Source: Apoda limacodes | Lineage: Eukaryota > Arthropoda > Insecta > Lepidoptera > Limacodidae | Length of the DNA stretch: 64,000 nt | Assembly (NCBI GenBank): GCA_946406115.1 | Contig: OX291540.1 | Location: forward strand, 7,746,563-7,810,562 | Direction: 5' to 3' | Part shown: positions 1 through 12,500 of the stretch, piece after piece | Layout of the letters: each line of letters begins with the position of its first letter | Numbering within the stretch: position 1 is the first letter of the stretch | Made by a program: the position numbers and the translations under genes | The notes under the pieces: model-generated | Database searches by the model: none | What the model was told of the DNA's origin: nothing | What the model saw: only the letters and a program-made list of their open reading frames with translations

Positions 1-54
1 ATTTATATAACAGAAACACAAGTTTCACACAAGAGTAAGAAAATCTCTTCAATA

Positions 55-165
55 GCTATTTTTGATACCACTAAGGTGGCAAACAAGCTTGCGGTCCGCC
101 TGATGGTAAGCGGTTACTACAGCCTATGGATGCTTAGACGTAATACCTGCCGACTTAATCTTTGA
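55..165 (-). mobile_element. CR1-like LINE 3'-end fragment
   Basis: gataccactaaggtggcaaa, followed by a cggtccgcctgatggtaagc match, is the same 3' terminus as the intact element at 46062-46150. It is severely 5'-truncated. It lies just beyond the first D2 exon of Ptp69D. Confidence 0.8.
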
Positions 166-377
166 ATACAATTCAGTATTTTTCATACAAACTTTATCAG
201 ACATTGTTATGAGACAGACCGAAATGTTTCTAGATACAGATTTTTGTTTAGAATTTACCTTAGCGCATAAATTATTTAAACAGTCTAAAGTTATTCTGGA
301 TTACCTTTTATACACTATGTTTTATCTATCTAGTTTAGTATTTCTAGTTTTTATTAGATCCGCCAATTTTGTCTTAC

Positions 378-555
378 CTTCAATGAAAGATGCGTTAATG
401 TATGTAGAGAACTCTCTGGTGGGTATGGGGGTCAATATGACCCGGTTACGGTCGTACGGCAGGCAGTCCATACTTCTATTCCTAGCTCGAACCTCTTCAC
501 TCGCACCAGCCGCTGTTGATTTGACTGGTTCCGATACTGGACTGTTTATCATCTT
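378..555 (-). CDS. Ptp69D: Ptp69D exon: start of PTP D2
   Basis: The acceptor is atttcacag and the donor is gtaaga; phase 0 in, phase 1 out. [19 protein letters not shown] and [10 protein letters not shown] correspond to the pTyr loop and DYINAS motif of a second PTP domain. The usual KNR becomes RNR and the YPD becomes MDC, as expected for a less active D2. The remaining D2 exons lie beyond base 1. Confidence 0.93.
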
Positions 556-3500
556 CTGTGAAATTTAAACACATTTACTACGTGAAAAATCATCCCCATA
601 TATCCTTTATATATATTTCTATTATATCAATTTAAACAATGTTCGCGTCGATCATGTAAATTATTTCAGTGGGATTAAAACAATTTTACATATAAATCTT
701 GTCCTAACAATTACGGTCACAACAAAAAACCAGCCGAATCGGTGAAGCCGTTCTCTCTTTCATACAAACGGTAACTGATTTTTGTCTATATAGCAATTGT
801 GAAAAACCTCAAACTCGTGTTCCATGAGACATTTGTCAGCATCTTCAGGAGTGTTTCTCAGCCGGTCGATGGACGTTTTTAGCCTCGACGCTGAAATCTC
901 TGTATCGCCGTAGTGGGCGTACTCGACCAGAGCACGGTATACGAAAACGTATTGTTTCTGCCAACAAATAAATATTGTATAATGTTTGTAGTAATCAAAG
1001 CAATAATGAATATCTTAGAACAGGTGAAACACAGAGCGGAAGAGCGTTCTTCGATGATTACTTAGGTTGTGGAATGAACTCAGTGTTATTCGACTATCGT
1101 CTATAAGATAGTGTCAACGTTAAGGTGAGTTAGTAGTTTACATTCTGAATATGTACTTCGTAAAATACCTCTAAGCGCATAAGCGGAATTTAGTGAAACA
1201 AATAGCGGAGAAGGGTAGATGCTAGGTTAATCTTGGTATATTACCATATATTTGATGATGATGATACAGTGAGTTAATTCTGAACAGCTCAACTCACCAG
1301 CGACTGCACAAGAAAGTTCCTCTGACGACGCAACTCGGCGACAGTGTTGAAAACGGCCACATGTCCAGTATCCCGCAGCTGGTCCAGTAGGTAGTCCAAT
1401 GCCACTAGTGTACCGGTACGGCCCACACCCGCCGAGCAGTGCACAACCACGGGTCGCCCCATCAGGGAAGACGACGCTTCGTTTACCCGCTGAAGATATA
1501 TATAATTTATATTATTGAAAACCTTTATTTTCGGGTTGACATGTAGCTCAAAACACCGGCCTAGTATGTTAATTCTACCACTACATTAAATTTAAAACTT
1601 AAGGTGTCGCTTATGACAATGAGTCAAATCAATTAACACCATATGAATTGAATGATTAAACCTTAACTAGGCGCTTGGGGTCACAACAATTTCAAATTGA
1701 AAAAAATATGTGTTAGTCTTTGGAGTGCGCAAGCGCTCCTTCTAGGTTCTTAACTTCCCGCAGGGCTTGCAAATTAGTCGATTTTATTTATTTGTTAATT
1801 TTTATATATTTTCTTCTTATAGTAATACAATATTGTCATATATTTATAAATAATAGTTAACTTTATTTATTTCTTATTTTATCATATTTTGTTTGTGGTC
1901 ACTAGACTAATGCGACTAATGGTGTGATTTTTTTAATGCGCCTAATTAAGGGTTAAGTTCACCACAAATGTTAAATACGGTTACAACTACACTTTACTCT
2001 ACTTACATATATATCGCTCTGAATTTATGTGGTGCCAGACCTAATGGGAGTTTTATTAAAAGCAATAGAACTTCAAAGAGGATGAACTTAAGTAAGATAA
2101 ATTGCTATACCACCTGCGCTATTTGCGTATTTGTAGAGTGAAACATATTTAAAGTTAATCAATCAGCCTAAAACCGTCCACTGTTATGCATTGGCATTTA
2201 CCACAGGACCCCACCTCCCTCGGTCCGCCTTTCTTATCCAGCTACTTCCGGTTCCTTATTTACTACCGATCCGTGGTCGCAACATATATGACCTCCACAC
2301 TGCCACATCGGCTTGCTCATTCTGTGTGCTTCGTCAGTGACTAGTTCTTCCTCACAAACGTTTGTTAAATTAACTTTGTTACATTTTAGGTTACTAAACT
2401 ACAAACCTTGATAAACTTAAGTATGGAATGTGGATGCTCCGGAGCAGCAAAATCCTTCCATACCAAGAAGTGGTACTGACGGACGATCCGAGTTTCTGTA
2501 TCTTTAGATTCGCGTGGCGACGTCGGGACACTGCCTTCTTCAGCATCCTTGCAGTCTAAAACGTAAGTTATTACCAAGAGATAGCTTTAAGCAAACAATC
2601 GTTTCTGATTCAATATTATCTGTACATAAAACAAAATTGTAAAAACTTTTCTATCATGGCATGGATTGCACTTAAATAGCTTGACAGTTTTTTTGATGAG
2701 ACTTGACACAGTGATAGCCGATCGTTGATCAAAATTTAACGCACTTACCACATAAACAATGCCTTTACCTGAAGTCTAAGTAAACCAAAGACTTAATAAG
2801 GCGATCTGACTCTACCTAAGTTAAATTTGAGGGTATTTAAAAAATACTCCTCGTTTATTTTCAAGATAACAGTAGATTTATAAAAAAAAACCTCAAATAA
2901 CGTCAGTAAGATTCAGAATATTTACTTTGAATCATTACATTTAGATGGTTATTGTATTTGTTATATATAGTAGAGATAAATGATTTTGAGTTTTTAAATT
3001 AAGTCACCTAACATCTCGCAAATATGTGCTCTAGTCCTAGACGTACCTCCATTTCTCTTAGCTACGCCATTATTTTCGATAATTGGCTGGTCATCAGCAG
3101 TAGTTGCGTGTCTTGATATTTTTAATTCTCTTACTATGTAATCTGAGTATCTGTAAAAAAAATATTATTATAGATTAAAACCACGTTAAAACTAATAATA
3201 ACATTTATTTCCGAATATATTATATTACGAATGTCAACTATTGTGGCCAACAGGTAACAATGCTCGTAAGATACACATTTCACTGATGGTATTCCGTCCC
3301 GCAAACGTGATAGGTGGTTATTTTATCGCCTAAGTCACAAACCAGCGTCGAGGAAACTTTGCAATTCACAAATAATAAGAAATATATTATTTGCCCCTAC
3401 TGGAAATAGAATCCGGGACCTTTGACATAGCTGCTCAACGGTCAACTTGGTTACGGTCCTTACTTGCACAAAACGGTTGTCAAAACTATTCAAGCTAAAT

Positions 3501-6500
3501 TATCGTCGTTAACTATCCAAAAATATCATCTCGCATTAATAAGTAGAACATTTAGAGTCAACCGCTTTTATAAAGTCTACCATTAAAGGCCTGAAGGAAA
3601 CTTAAACTAAAAATAATATAATACTATGTAAATTATTGTAAATCAACTAACAAGTATACAATCAGTATAATTATATACTTATTATAATTGTATACATTCA
3701 TCTTTCAATTTGGACTATCTGGTGGATGTCGATTTAAGTTTCTTATCCCCTCGATTTCATCTCATGTTATTTGGACACTTTTAAAACTTGATATGCTCAA
3801 ATTTATTGTTTATTTTACAATTATTTTTGTTTAAACAACAAGGTTGTTACGATCACGTTTTTTTATGAATTGCAAAAAACTTTCGATGTGTCCCATGTCA
3901 CATGAATGAACATTATTAGTAAGGTTGCACTTACCTTTTCTCTGACACATGGTGGACTGTGATACTTCCAAAAGCTCTGGATCCTCTGACTTCATCAGGC
4001 CAGTACTTAGAGCACTTGACCTTAGAGTACTCCTCAAGGTTGGTCAGCATCACGATCAACTCTAGACCATGTTCCCAGATCATACGCCAGAAGTCGTTTA
4101 CGGTCGCTTCTGTGGGACCTTGCGCACAGACGAACTGCTTCCTTTCCTATCATAATTTTGGTACACGTGAATAATTTAGCAGATGGTTGACATAAGAGGT
4201 AACTAAAATAGGATCCAGTTTTTTAGTTAAACCTTCTTGTATACTCCATTTTATTTAATTAAACAAAGCTACGGGCCGCCTGATGTTAAGTAAGTAATTC
4301 CCTGCCAATAGTGTGATGATTTAAAAGAGCCAGGGGCATCATTTTTAAACAATTCCTGACAACCCACAATTTATTTAAGTTTGAATATTGAAGCTTAAGA
4401 GGCTAATAACAGCATATAGATGTTTTCAATGGAAACTTTAAAAAAAACTTTTTTGTAAACCGATAAAAAAGATTACATCATTAAAAAAACCAATTAAACT
4501 AACTTTATCGACGTTATATGAAGTTTTTCGTTATGACGTAGGACGTAATAAGCACTGTATTTAGTGAGGAAGGAAATGTTAAATTTAACAATCAGTGAAT
4601 ACAATACTTTTTAATTTAGTCAAATTGAAGGCTTCCGGCTCTAATGCATGCACGACATCTCCTTATAACTGTAACATTAAAAAAAAAACCGGACTCGCGC
4701 ACCAAGGGTTCCGTAAAAGGTAAACTGTATTGAGGGACAAACTTAAATTTGTTGTTGGATAACTGTTATCATACATATATACATCGACATTGGTCGCGGT
4801 TAGTTAACCAACTGCAAATAAATTTATAATAGCAAAAAAATATTCTTTTGTGTTTACGGTGTTTAGATTTTTGCCCTTATGGCATTGCTTGTTGCTAAAT
4901 TTCATGATTCTAGGACAACGGGAACTTTCCCATAGGTTTTGATTTATTTGTGAATCCCAAAATGGCCGTATTTTTTTAGAAGCTTAATTCTTTTACAACT
5001 TTAAGAGACAGTAGAACTTAGCGTTTGATATTAATTTCAACTTGATACCTTTACGCGTTCCTGAGAAAAAGGGTCTTGACAGACAGACGGACTGCAAAGT
5101 CATCCTATAAGAGTTCCTTTTTAGGGTTCCGTAGCCAAATGGCAAAAAACGGAACCCTTATAGATTCGTCATGTCTGTCTGTCTGTCCGTCCGTATGTCA
5201 CAGCCACTTTTTCCGAAACTATAAGGACTATAGTGTTGAAACTTGGTAAGTAGATGTATTCTGTGAAACGCATTAAGATTTTCACACAAAAATAGAAAAA
5301 AAAAAAACAATAATTTTTTGGGGTTTCCCATACTTAGAACTGAAACTCAAAATTTTTTTTTCATTCAACCCATACGTGTGGGTTATCTATGGATAGGTCT
5401 TCAAAAATGATATTGAGGTTTCGAATATCATTTTTTTCTAAACTGAATAGTTTGCGCATGAGACGCTTCCCAAGTGGTAAAATGTGTGTCCCCCCCCCCC
5501 CTGTAACTTCTAAAAGAAGAGAATGATAAAAGTAACAAAAATATATGATGTGCATTACCATGCAAACTTCCACCGAAAATTGTTTTGAACGAGATCTAGT
5601 AAGTAGTTATTTTTTTAATACGTCATAAATCGTAAACCGCAATTAACGTTTCATTCAATCAACTCAAGTATAAAAATATTTTTGTTTGTGTTTGTGGATT
5701 ACATTAATGGTGGTAGGTACGGAACCCTCGGTGTGCGAGTCCAACTTGCACTTGTTTGGTTTTTCTTTTTGAGGTACGAAACCCTTGAAAAAAAAATTTG
5801 ATATGCTAGACGGTCATAACCTTGCCTATCATACCTTGAAGTTTGATTTACACAAAAAAATCTGACACTCCGAGCACTGCAGTTCCATTTTTAGCGCGTA
5901 GACTCACGGTCCGTTTAATTATTTATTAGGCCCTTCGTGCACTTAGGTAAAGTTTCAACGACGCAACCAAAGTGCGCACTGCGAGAAAAAGTCGCATGCG
6001 GATTTCTATGGTTTGCTACAGATTTCTTGCTGCGTTTATGCACCGAATTTTTGCACTCTATAAGACTTAGGTAAATGGAACCCAACGCACTACGCAAAAA
6101 ATCGGCAAATCGTTAAAATACTGCTCTGAACGCGGTAGGGGGTTGTCATTAGGCGTTCTAGTCTTCAACTCGTATGCTTTTAGTAAATTTCAAGGCCCAT
6201 ATAATTTCTATCAAATTATTTTCAATTCAAATTCAAAGCGCGTAACAAATCTGATGCAACATTCAAATGCTGGTTGCACTGCACGACGCTAAGAAATAAA
6301 ATTTTCGAAATATGCATAAAAAATGCGAAAAAAAGTTTCCATGGGAATCCTATATCGAAATAAAAATGCCTATGTAACGATTAGATAAAAAATGATGTCG
6401 ATTCTTTGCTTCTTTGCTTAGTTATAGATGGACAAACTCACAATTGTACAAACACACTTTTGCATTTCCAATATTAAGTATTGATATTTAATCGAAAAAT

Positions 6501-9500
6501 ACATTAAATTCAAGGCCCCCGGATTTTTAGGCATATTAACGAAAATAGATACCATTGCGGATTGCTTTATTTTGTTATCAAACTGTAACTGCGATTAAAG
6601 ATGTAAAGTTATGTTCATCTTGAAATGATTTCACTAATTAACTGACAACGTTTTACTGAATTTCCATATAACACATGAAAGCAAAGCACATTTAAAGTAC
6701 ACATGCACAGTGGGAAAACAAACAGGTTTGTTTTTATATAAAAAATAAATAACATACTATTTAAAACAAAACAACAGAATAAATATGTGAAAGGAATACC
6801 TGGCTAGATTGCGAAGGGTCCTTAGTAAGCACATGAAAGATAGACAATGATTATACTTAGGAAAATAATAACTTAATAATAATTAAATTTAAGATTTATT
6901 TTTAGATTAAGTCAGAGACAACATCAAAAACTAATTTACATTTAACATGCATATTTGGTCTGCAGTGGATTAATTTCGCTTCGCCTTTATATCTTTAGAC
7001 AGCCAGACTAAATATGAAAAATAAATAGCAATATTAGCCTAAAACCAAACCAAGGCAAAATATCATAAGAGAAGAATGAATGAATATGAATAATTGTCAT
7101 TGGTAAATTGGTTTCAGCTATTAATGCATTTAAGACACTGTTTACCGTTTAATTTTAGAAAACTTACTTTTAACCTATTTCTGGAGTTCATGGTTTCCTT
7201 TACATTGAAATGTCATATATGAAAATATTATTATACTAAAGTGTGTTTTGTCTTTTTCCTACTTCATATTTCATATTTTGATACAAAATAATTGAGTGGC
7301 TGCTCGTAATTGTGTTTCTTTTAGAGTGCAATGCATCAGCATCATTTTACTCTTATCTTTCTAGCGGGTCGCCACTTCACTGTGTTATCTGGATTTTAGT
7401 GGTCTCCACTTCAGTAGTTTCCTTCTCTATCGATACGAGTCATGTGGCCTACCCATTGCCACTTTAGATGCGTTCAAATGACAATGACAGTGTTGCTAGT
7501 GCAAATGCTTGAGAAGAATAACAAATACCTATTTGTCAAAATATTGAAATGAAAAGGTCGCTACGGCGGCCTGATAAAATTGTCTTCTTACATCATGGGT
7601 ATTTTAGGCATTTATGACTTTGTTAATTGCAATCTCAAATAACCATACTCGTTATAGCAGCAGTGCATTGATTTAAACAAGTATCCAAAGATTGGTTTAG
7701 GAATTCAGTAAAAGTACCTCGACAATCGATAAACATCGTAATTTACAACTGAAGGGTTCGTGTCGTAGGTTAAATACTTATTATACTTTTACAGATATAT
7801 TTTTAAACCTTGTATATGTATGTATACATTATTGCTCAGTGGTACTTCCAAAATAACCGCCAACCAACTATGCTATTCTGATAGCAGACGCCTTTCTTTA
7901 AATTTATTTTAAGCTATAAAAGACTGCTGGTAGTAAGGAAAGATGCAAGTGTTTGTCTAAGACTGAAGTCAAATGCTGTCGTGAAATCAAAATGTTTGCA
8001 AAAAAAAATTTTTTATGTTAATATTAAAGCAAAAAATTGCTTATTTACCACAATCAATATTTTTCACACGCAATTAAATATGTTACCTCTGACATTATTC
8101 GTTATTAATAAATTATTAGTATATACACATGTTTTTAGCGACACACTTTAAGTACAGTGGTCTGCAACTAACGGTACGCTGTACTACCCGGGAGTGCGAC
8201 TTTACAAACTATAGACGAAAGGATTTTAAAAAGATGATAAAACAATTATTGTTGTTGTAAATGTTATCATCGAATTTTTAACATATAAATATGTCACCCT
8301 GAAAAGTGTGAATAGTCCATTTCAGTATAAGGTTTTGTAACTTGACTCTGTTTTAATTCGAAATGTTATACTGAGCTAATATAATAGTAATACAAGAAAA
8401 AGACTCACCTGATATCCCATGACATAGTTGGCGTTAATATAGTCCGATCCGGTTATGCTGTCAATTTGGGAGAGCTTCACCCGGGTCTGGTCGTAAGCCT
8501 TGATATCCGGATAACGGTTCTTGGACTGGTTCTCCCTCGCCTCCGAGGCGTGCGTTGTGCGATCCGGAAAACAGTCCGGTAGTAACTGTAACAACTTAAT
8601 TTGTTTTTGGCCCGTGTTTGGATTATTGAATGGTTAGTATGTGGCATTGTTAATGTTATTTTAGGTGCAGAAATTAGGTAATAAGGAATCGCTAGATTTA
8701 GGAGCCTAGAGAATTCCAAGCTATAAAAATTTTAGGGCAGAAATGTAATCCATTATATTGTCATTGTTATCGATACCTAAATTTAACTAACTAAAAATGT
8801 CTTTAAGTATTTAAGCGCAGTACCTACCTAACTAGCGCCGCCAAAAGATGTTCTTCATTTCCTCTTTTTAAAAAGCACAAAATTAATTATTTAGGAGTAG
8901 ATATAAGCTATTTTTAGAACTTTATGTGTTGTATCTGGAAATCTGTGAGTTGTAGAAAAGTAGTATATTCTAGAAATGATGTATAGCCTTCTAATTGCGC
9001 CTTAAGTTCGCTTTTGTTACCAGACATTACTCATAGCGCCATTTGGAACTAAGCTAAGCAAAACTTGTACTAGGGGTAACAGATATCAAATACAAATACT
9101 TACAATACTTTTTTGTAAATAGATACATAAATTTACATAGAAAACACAAATGTTTATGACATGAATGTTTGTCATGTACATGCGGCTCTGTACTGTACCC
9201 TCTGTAACTACCAGCTCCACGCCACCTTCACAAAGTCATCCATCGATCTGACAAAGGGCTATCCCACGCTGCACTTTCCGGTATGTGGCCGCAACGTCAG
9301 AACATCCCATAGGTTTTTTTATATAACACTCAGGTAAGGAAAACAACCTTATGGACCGCTTGGTGTTATGCGGTAACCGCAGCCTTTGTACGGGGCATAA
9401 CTAAGGAGTTTTATGAGCTATGTGCTCTACCCACTGCTAATTTAGCTTTGCGATTCGGTGAGCCATGTAGGGGACTTGGTTACCCTCAATTCTGATCCTG

Positions 9501-12500
9501 ATGTAAAGAAACGCCTAGCATAGCTCGATCCATTACATAAGTATGTACTTATAAGAAAATCATGTAAATCGGATGCGTGATTCTCGAGTCATAAAAGCAG
9601 TAATTAACAGATAATGATTGAATTTTTTCGAATTGACTTAATTAACTATGATTTCCTCTTAAATCCGCTGTCTTATAAATATTAAAACTCAGCCAGAGAA
9701 CACCTATTGATTAGGTATATCGGCTTAATACTTCTCTATTAAAAAGTATACTAACAGACATACATAGACGTTCTTTCTTAGTGTGTAAGGTCATTAAGAG
9801 GGGAGAACTTTTGCAACTTATAACACTTCCTACGCTTATAAGATTCGGCCTTCCAGGAAGCTTAGCTTTATTTAGTCCCTAACTAAATAATAAATTTTCA
9901 ATATTAAAGAAAATGTATACACACAGACATGCGACAAAAAATCTACAATATCGTGGGGTGGTACCAAAAATTTCAAATGTACATGTGTTTGGAATCAGAA
10001 TGAAAAAATAAAAGAGAAATAGGTCCACACCTCGAATTCTTTCTGGAATCCATAGTCAGAATCCGCCTGTCTTTCAGCGTATGCTGCAGCCAGTTCTTCT
10101 TTGGCGATTGGGGGCAGGTCAGGAGGAGTGGTGGGTATTAAAGGTTGTCTGCCACCCAGACCTCGAACGATTCTAAAAAAAAAAGAGTAATAATGTGCAA
10201 AATGCGGAACATTGATATAACCTATACTAATACCTGGCTAGATATAAATCCTTTTAAAATTTTCAAGCAGCGCATTCCCGCACAATTTATGTTATAAGAA
10301 ATATTCATATATTATTAAATTTAATTAAGTAATTAATAAAATTAAATTAAATCAAGAAAAAATTACAAAAAATTAAATTCATTGAGACATCCCGGATTAG
10401 AACTAAGAAATCAATAAAGGTAGGAGACAAATACACTTGTCCCAGTTGCATTTGTGTCTTTTAGTATGCCGCCAGCGTTAAAAGCCTGACCACTACCAAG
10501 TGACACTTGTCGAAATGAAAAAATCAATACTTGTCAATATTTTAGGTTAAGAATTTAATCCCAAATAGAAAAACATGTATGTGCATATAATGGCTTTAAG
10601 TACCAAAAACACGTTAGCTTTTCCTTGATATAAAAAATCAAAATATCTTTAAATTTGCTGTTTTTTTTTTGTTTTTAACCTCCATCCGCTAATCTTTAAA
10701 TTTATATTAACGGCTAGACAACTAGATACTCCATGGATATTACTACCAAATTCTCAAAAATAGAGTTCGTTTTGGAGTGAATACTTTAAAACCGATTTGG
10801 CACTCACGTTGACTTATTCTGAAAGGCACTATGGTCCTCAATGGTCTAGCTCACAGAAAAGTTCCAATTGTAGCTTTTTTTTCGTACTATCATAACATTC
10901 GGTGCGCGGGTGAATCCTTTAATTTTCAAGTCAGGGTACCGGGTCTTAACAGAAAAATAGCACCACAGATATATGGCGCATCGTCAAACTTCGTAAAGAT
11001 AAAGAGTTTTGATATGTAATCGTGCCTATTTCCAAATGGGGTAGGCGGAGACCAAAGACTGCCACTCGTAGCAAAGTTCTTTTGGTTTATCCACACGCAT
11101 TTATGCTTTTGTTTGGATGGTTTAGAATATTTTTAACCTTTGATGAATTTGTTCGGGATACTTCCGCTGAGGTCCACCTCTAGAGACCTTTACATTTACT
11201 TTCGCCTCCAAAATTTATTTCGTACGTCTTGTGGCTTAAACCACTTTTACATACATTTCTTAATCTTTGTCACTACATCTTCTTTCACACCGCAATACTC
11301 CCGTATCACACAATTTCTTATTCTGTCATTTAGGATCACACCACACATACTTATTAATACTCTCATTTTCACAGCATTAACTCTACTTTCATTACCGTTT
11401 ACCACACCCAACATTCATATCCATATAACCTTTACAAGTGCTGGAACCAACATATTCTTATAAAATCCAAATGTGGTTTTTCGGACAATTGCTGTCTGTT
11501 TAGCAGCCCACCTGGTTTTCCACATTAACTCTTCTTTCAATGCCGAGTGGACAAAAGTTTTACTGCCATTATAATGTATTTTTTTTCAAAATTCTACAAA
11601 AGTTTAACTCCTTTCAAAAACCATAAATTTCGTCTTATCTAAATTCATTTATTCTATAGCTTTTTAGTAATTTATACATAGTTGGAATCTTTACCTGTAA
11701 CTCCTCTGGTGCCGATGCAAGAATAACTAAGTCATCGGCACATGATTAGTAACAAGTTACATTCGTTCTCTTTCAAATCTCTGAGGCAATTGTCTATAAA
11801 TAGGTTGAGCAACCAAGGAGTTGTTACATCACTGTGTGTTTTTCGAGATTAACATGCAGTAAGTACTACATGACAGAAAACTTATATGTAACTGAGCGTG
11901 CTTGAGTGCAGCTACATCTCAAGTCAATGAGATTTTCATTGAAATACATAAAATAAATTAATAGTTTCAAATCATTCAATCATTTCATCGTTGTTATCAA
12001 AAAATGCTTTTTCGCAGGGTCTAAAGCACTATTACCTATGTTTTAGCAAAGTTGTAAACTAATAGCACTTAGAACTTTAAAGATTTGTTTTTTGCCAAAT
12101 TCTTTTAAAGAAACAGTAAAAAGGGGTTAATTTAGGAGTTTTTTTAAGTCTTTTTTAATTAATCGTGTTTTCACGGTTTTCAGGGTTTAAATCATATCCC
12201 GAAAAAGTTTGATCATCAATCAATTTGATTGAATGTATTTAGCAAAATATCTACCTACTAGCGGCCCGTCCCGACTTCGCATGGTAGGACTTCTTTATAT
12301 ATATATTTTTAATAATTACAATTAATATTTTTAACCTATTTTTTTTCTCAGTTTTCAGTTTCCGACGCGCATGCGATGAGACATTTTATAGTTAATTTTT
12401 TTACAGCTTGGGTTATATTATTGAAGTTTTAGTAGAGATCCCTAATTTTTCCTAGTCATAAATATAGCCTTTGTTACTCAGGGATAATGTAGCATTCTTA

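Larger units (their letters stand above)
4147..8408. other. Ptp69D intron, mostly anonymous AT-rich DNA
   Basis: Apart from the CR1 fragment (4255-4345), the two gggttccgta-family repeats and the RTE scrap near 7400, I see no exon, RNA gene or clear repeat here. 5770-7320 and 7480-8400 are anonymous intron. Confidence 0.6.

Noticed and set aside
3400..3470. Possible tRNA-like B box on the minus strand (aaggtcccggattctatttc)
   Set aside because: The matching A box is poor and no cloverleaf can be drawn; at best an old SINE trace.
11140..11463. 107-codon plus-strand frame, low-complexity and hydrophobic
   Set aside because: It is antisense to an RTE reverse-transcriptase remnant and has no recognisable domain.
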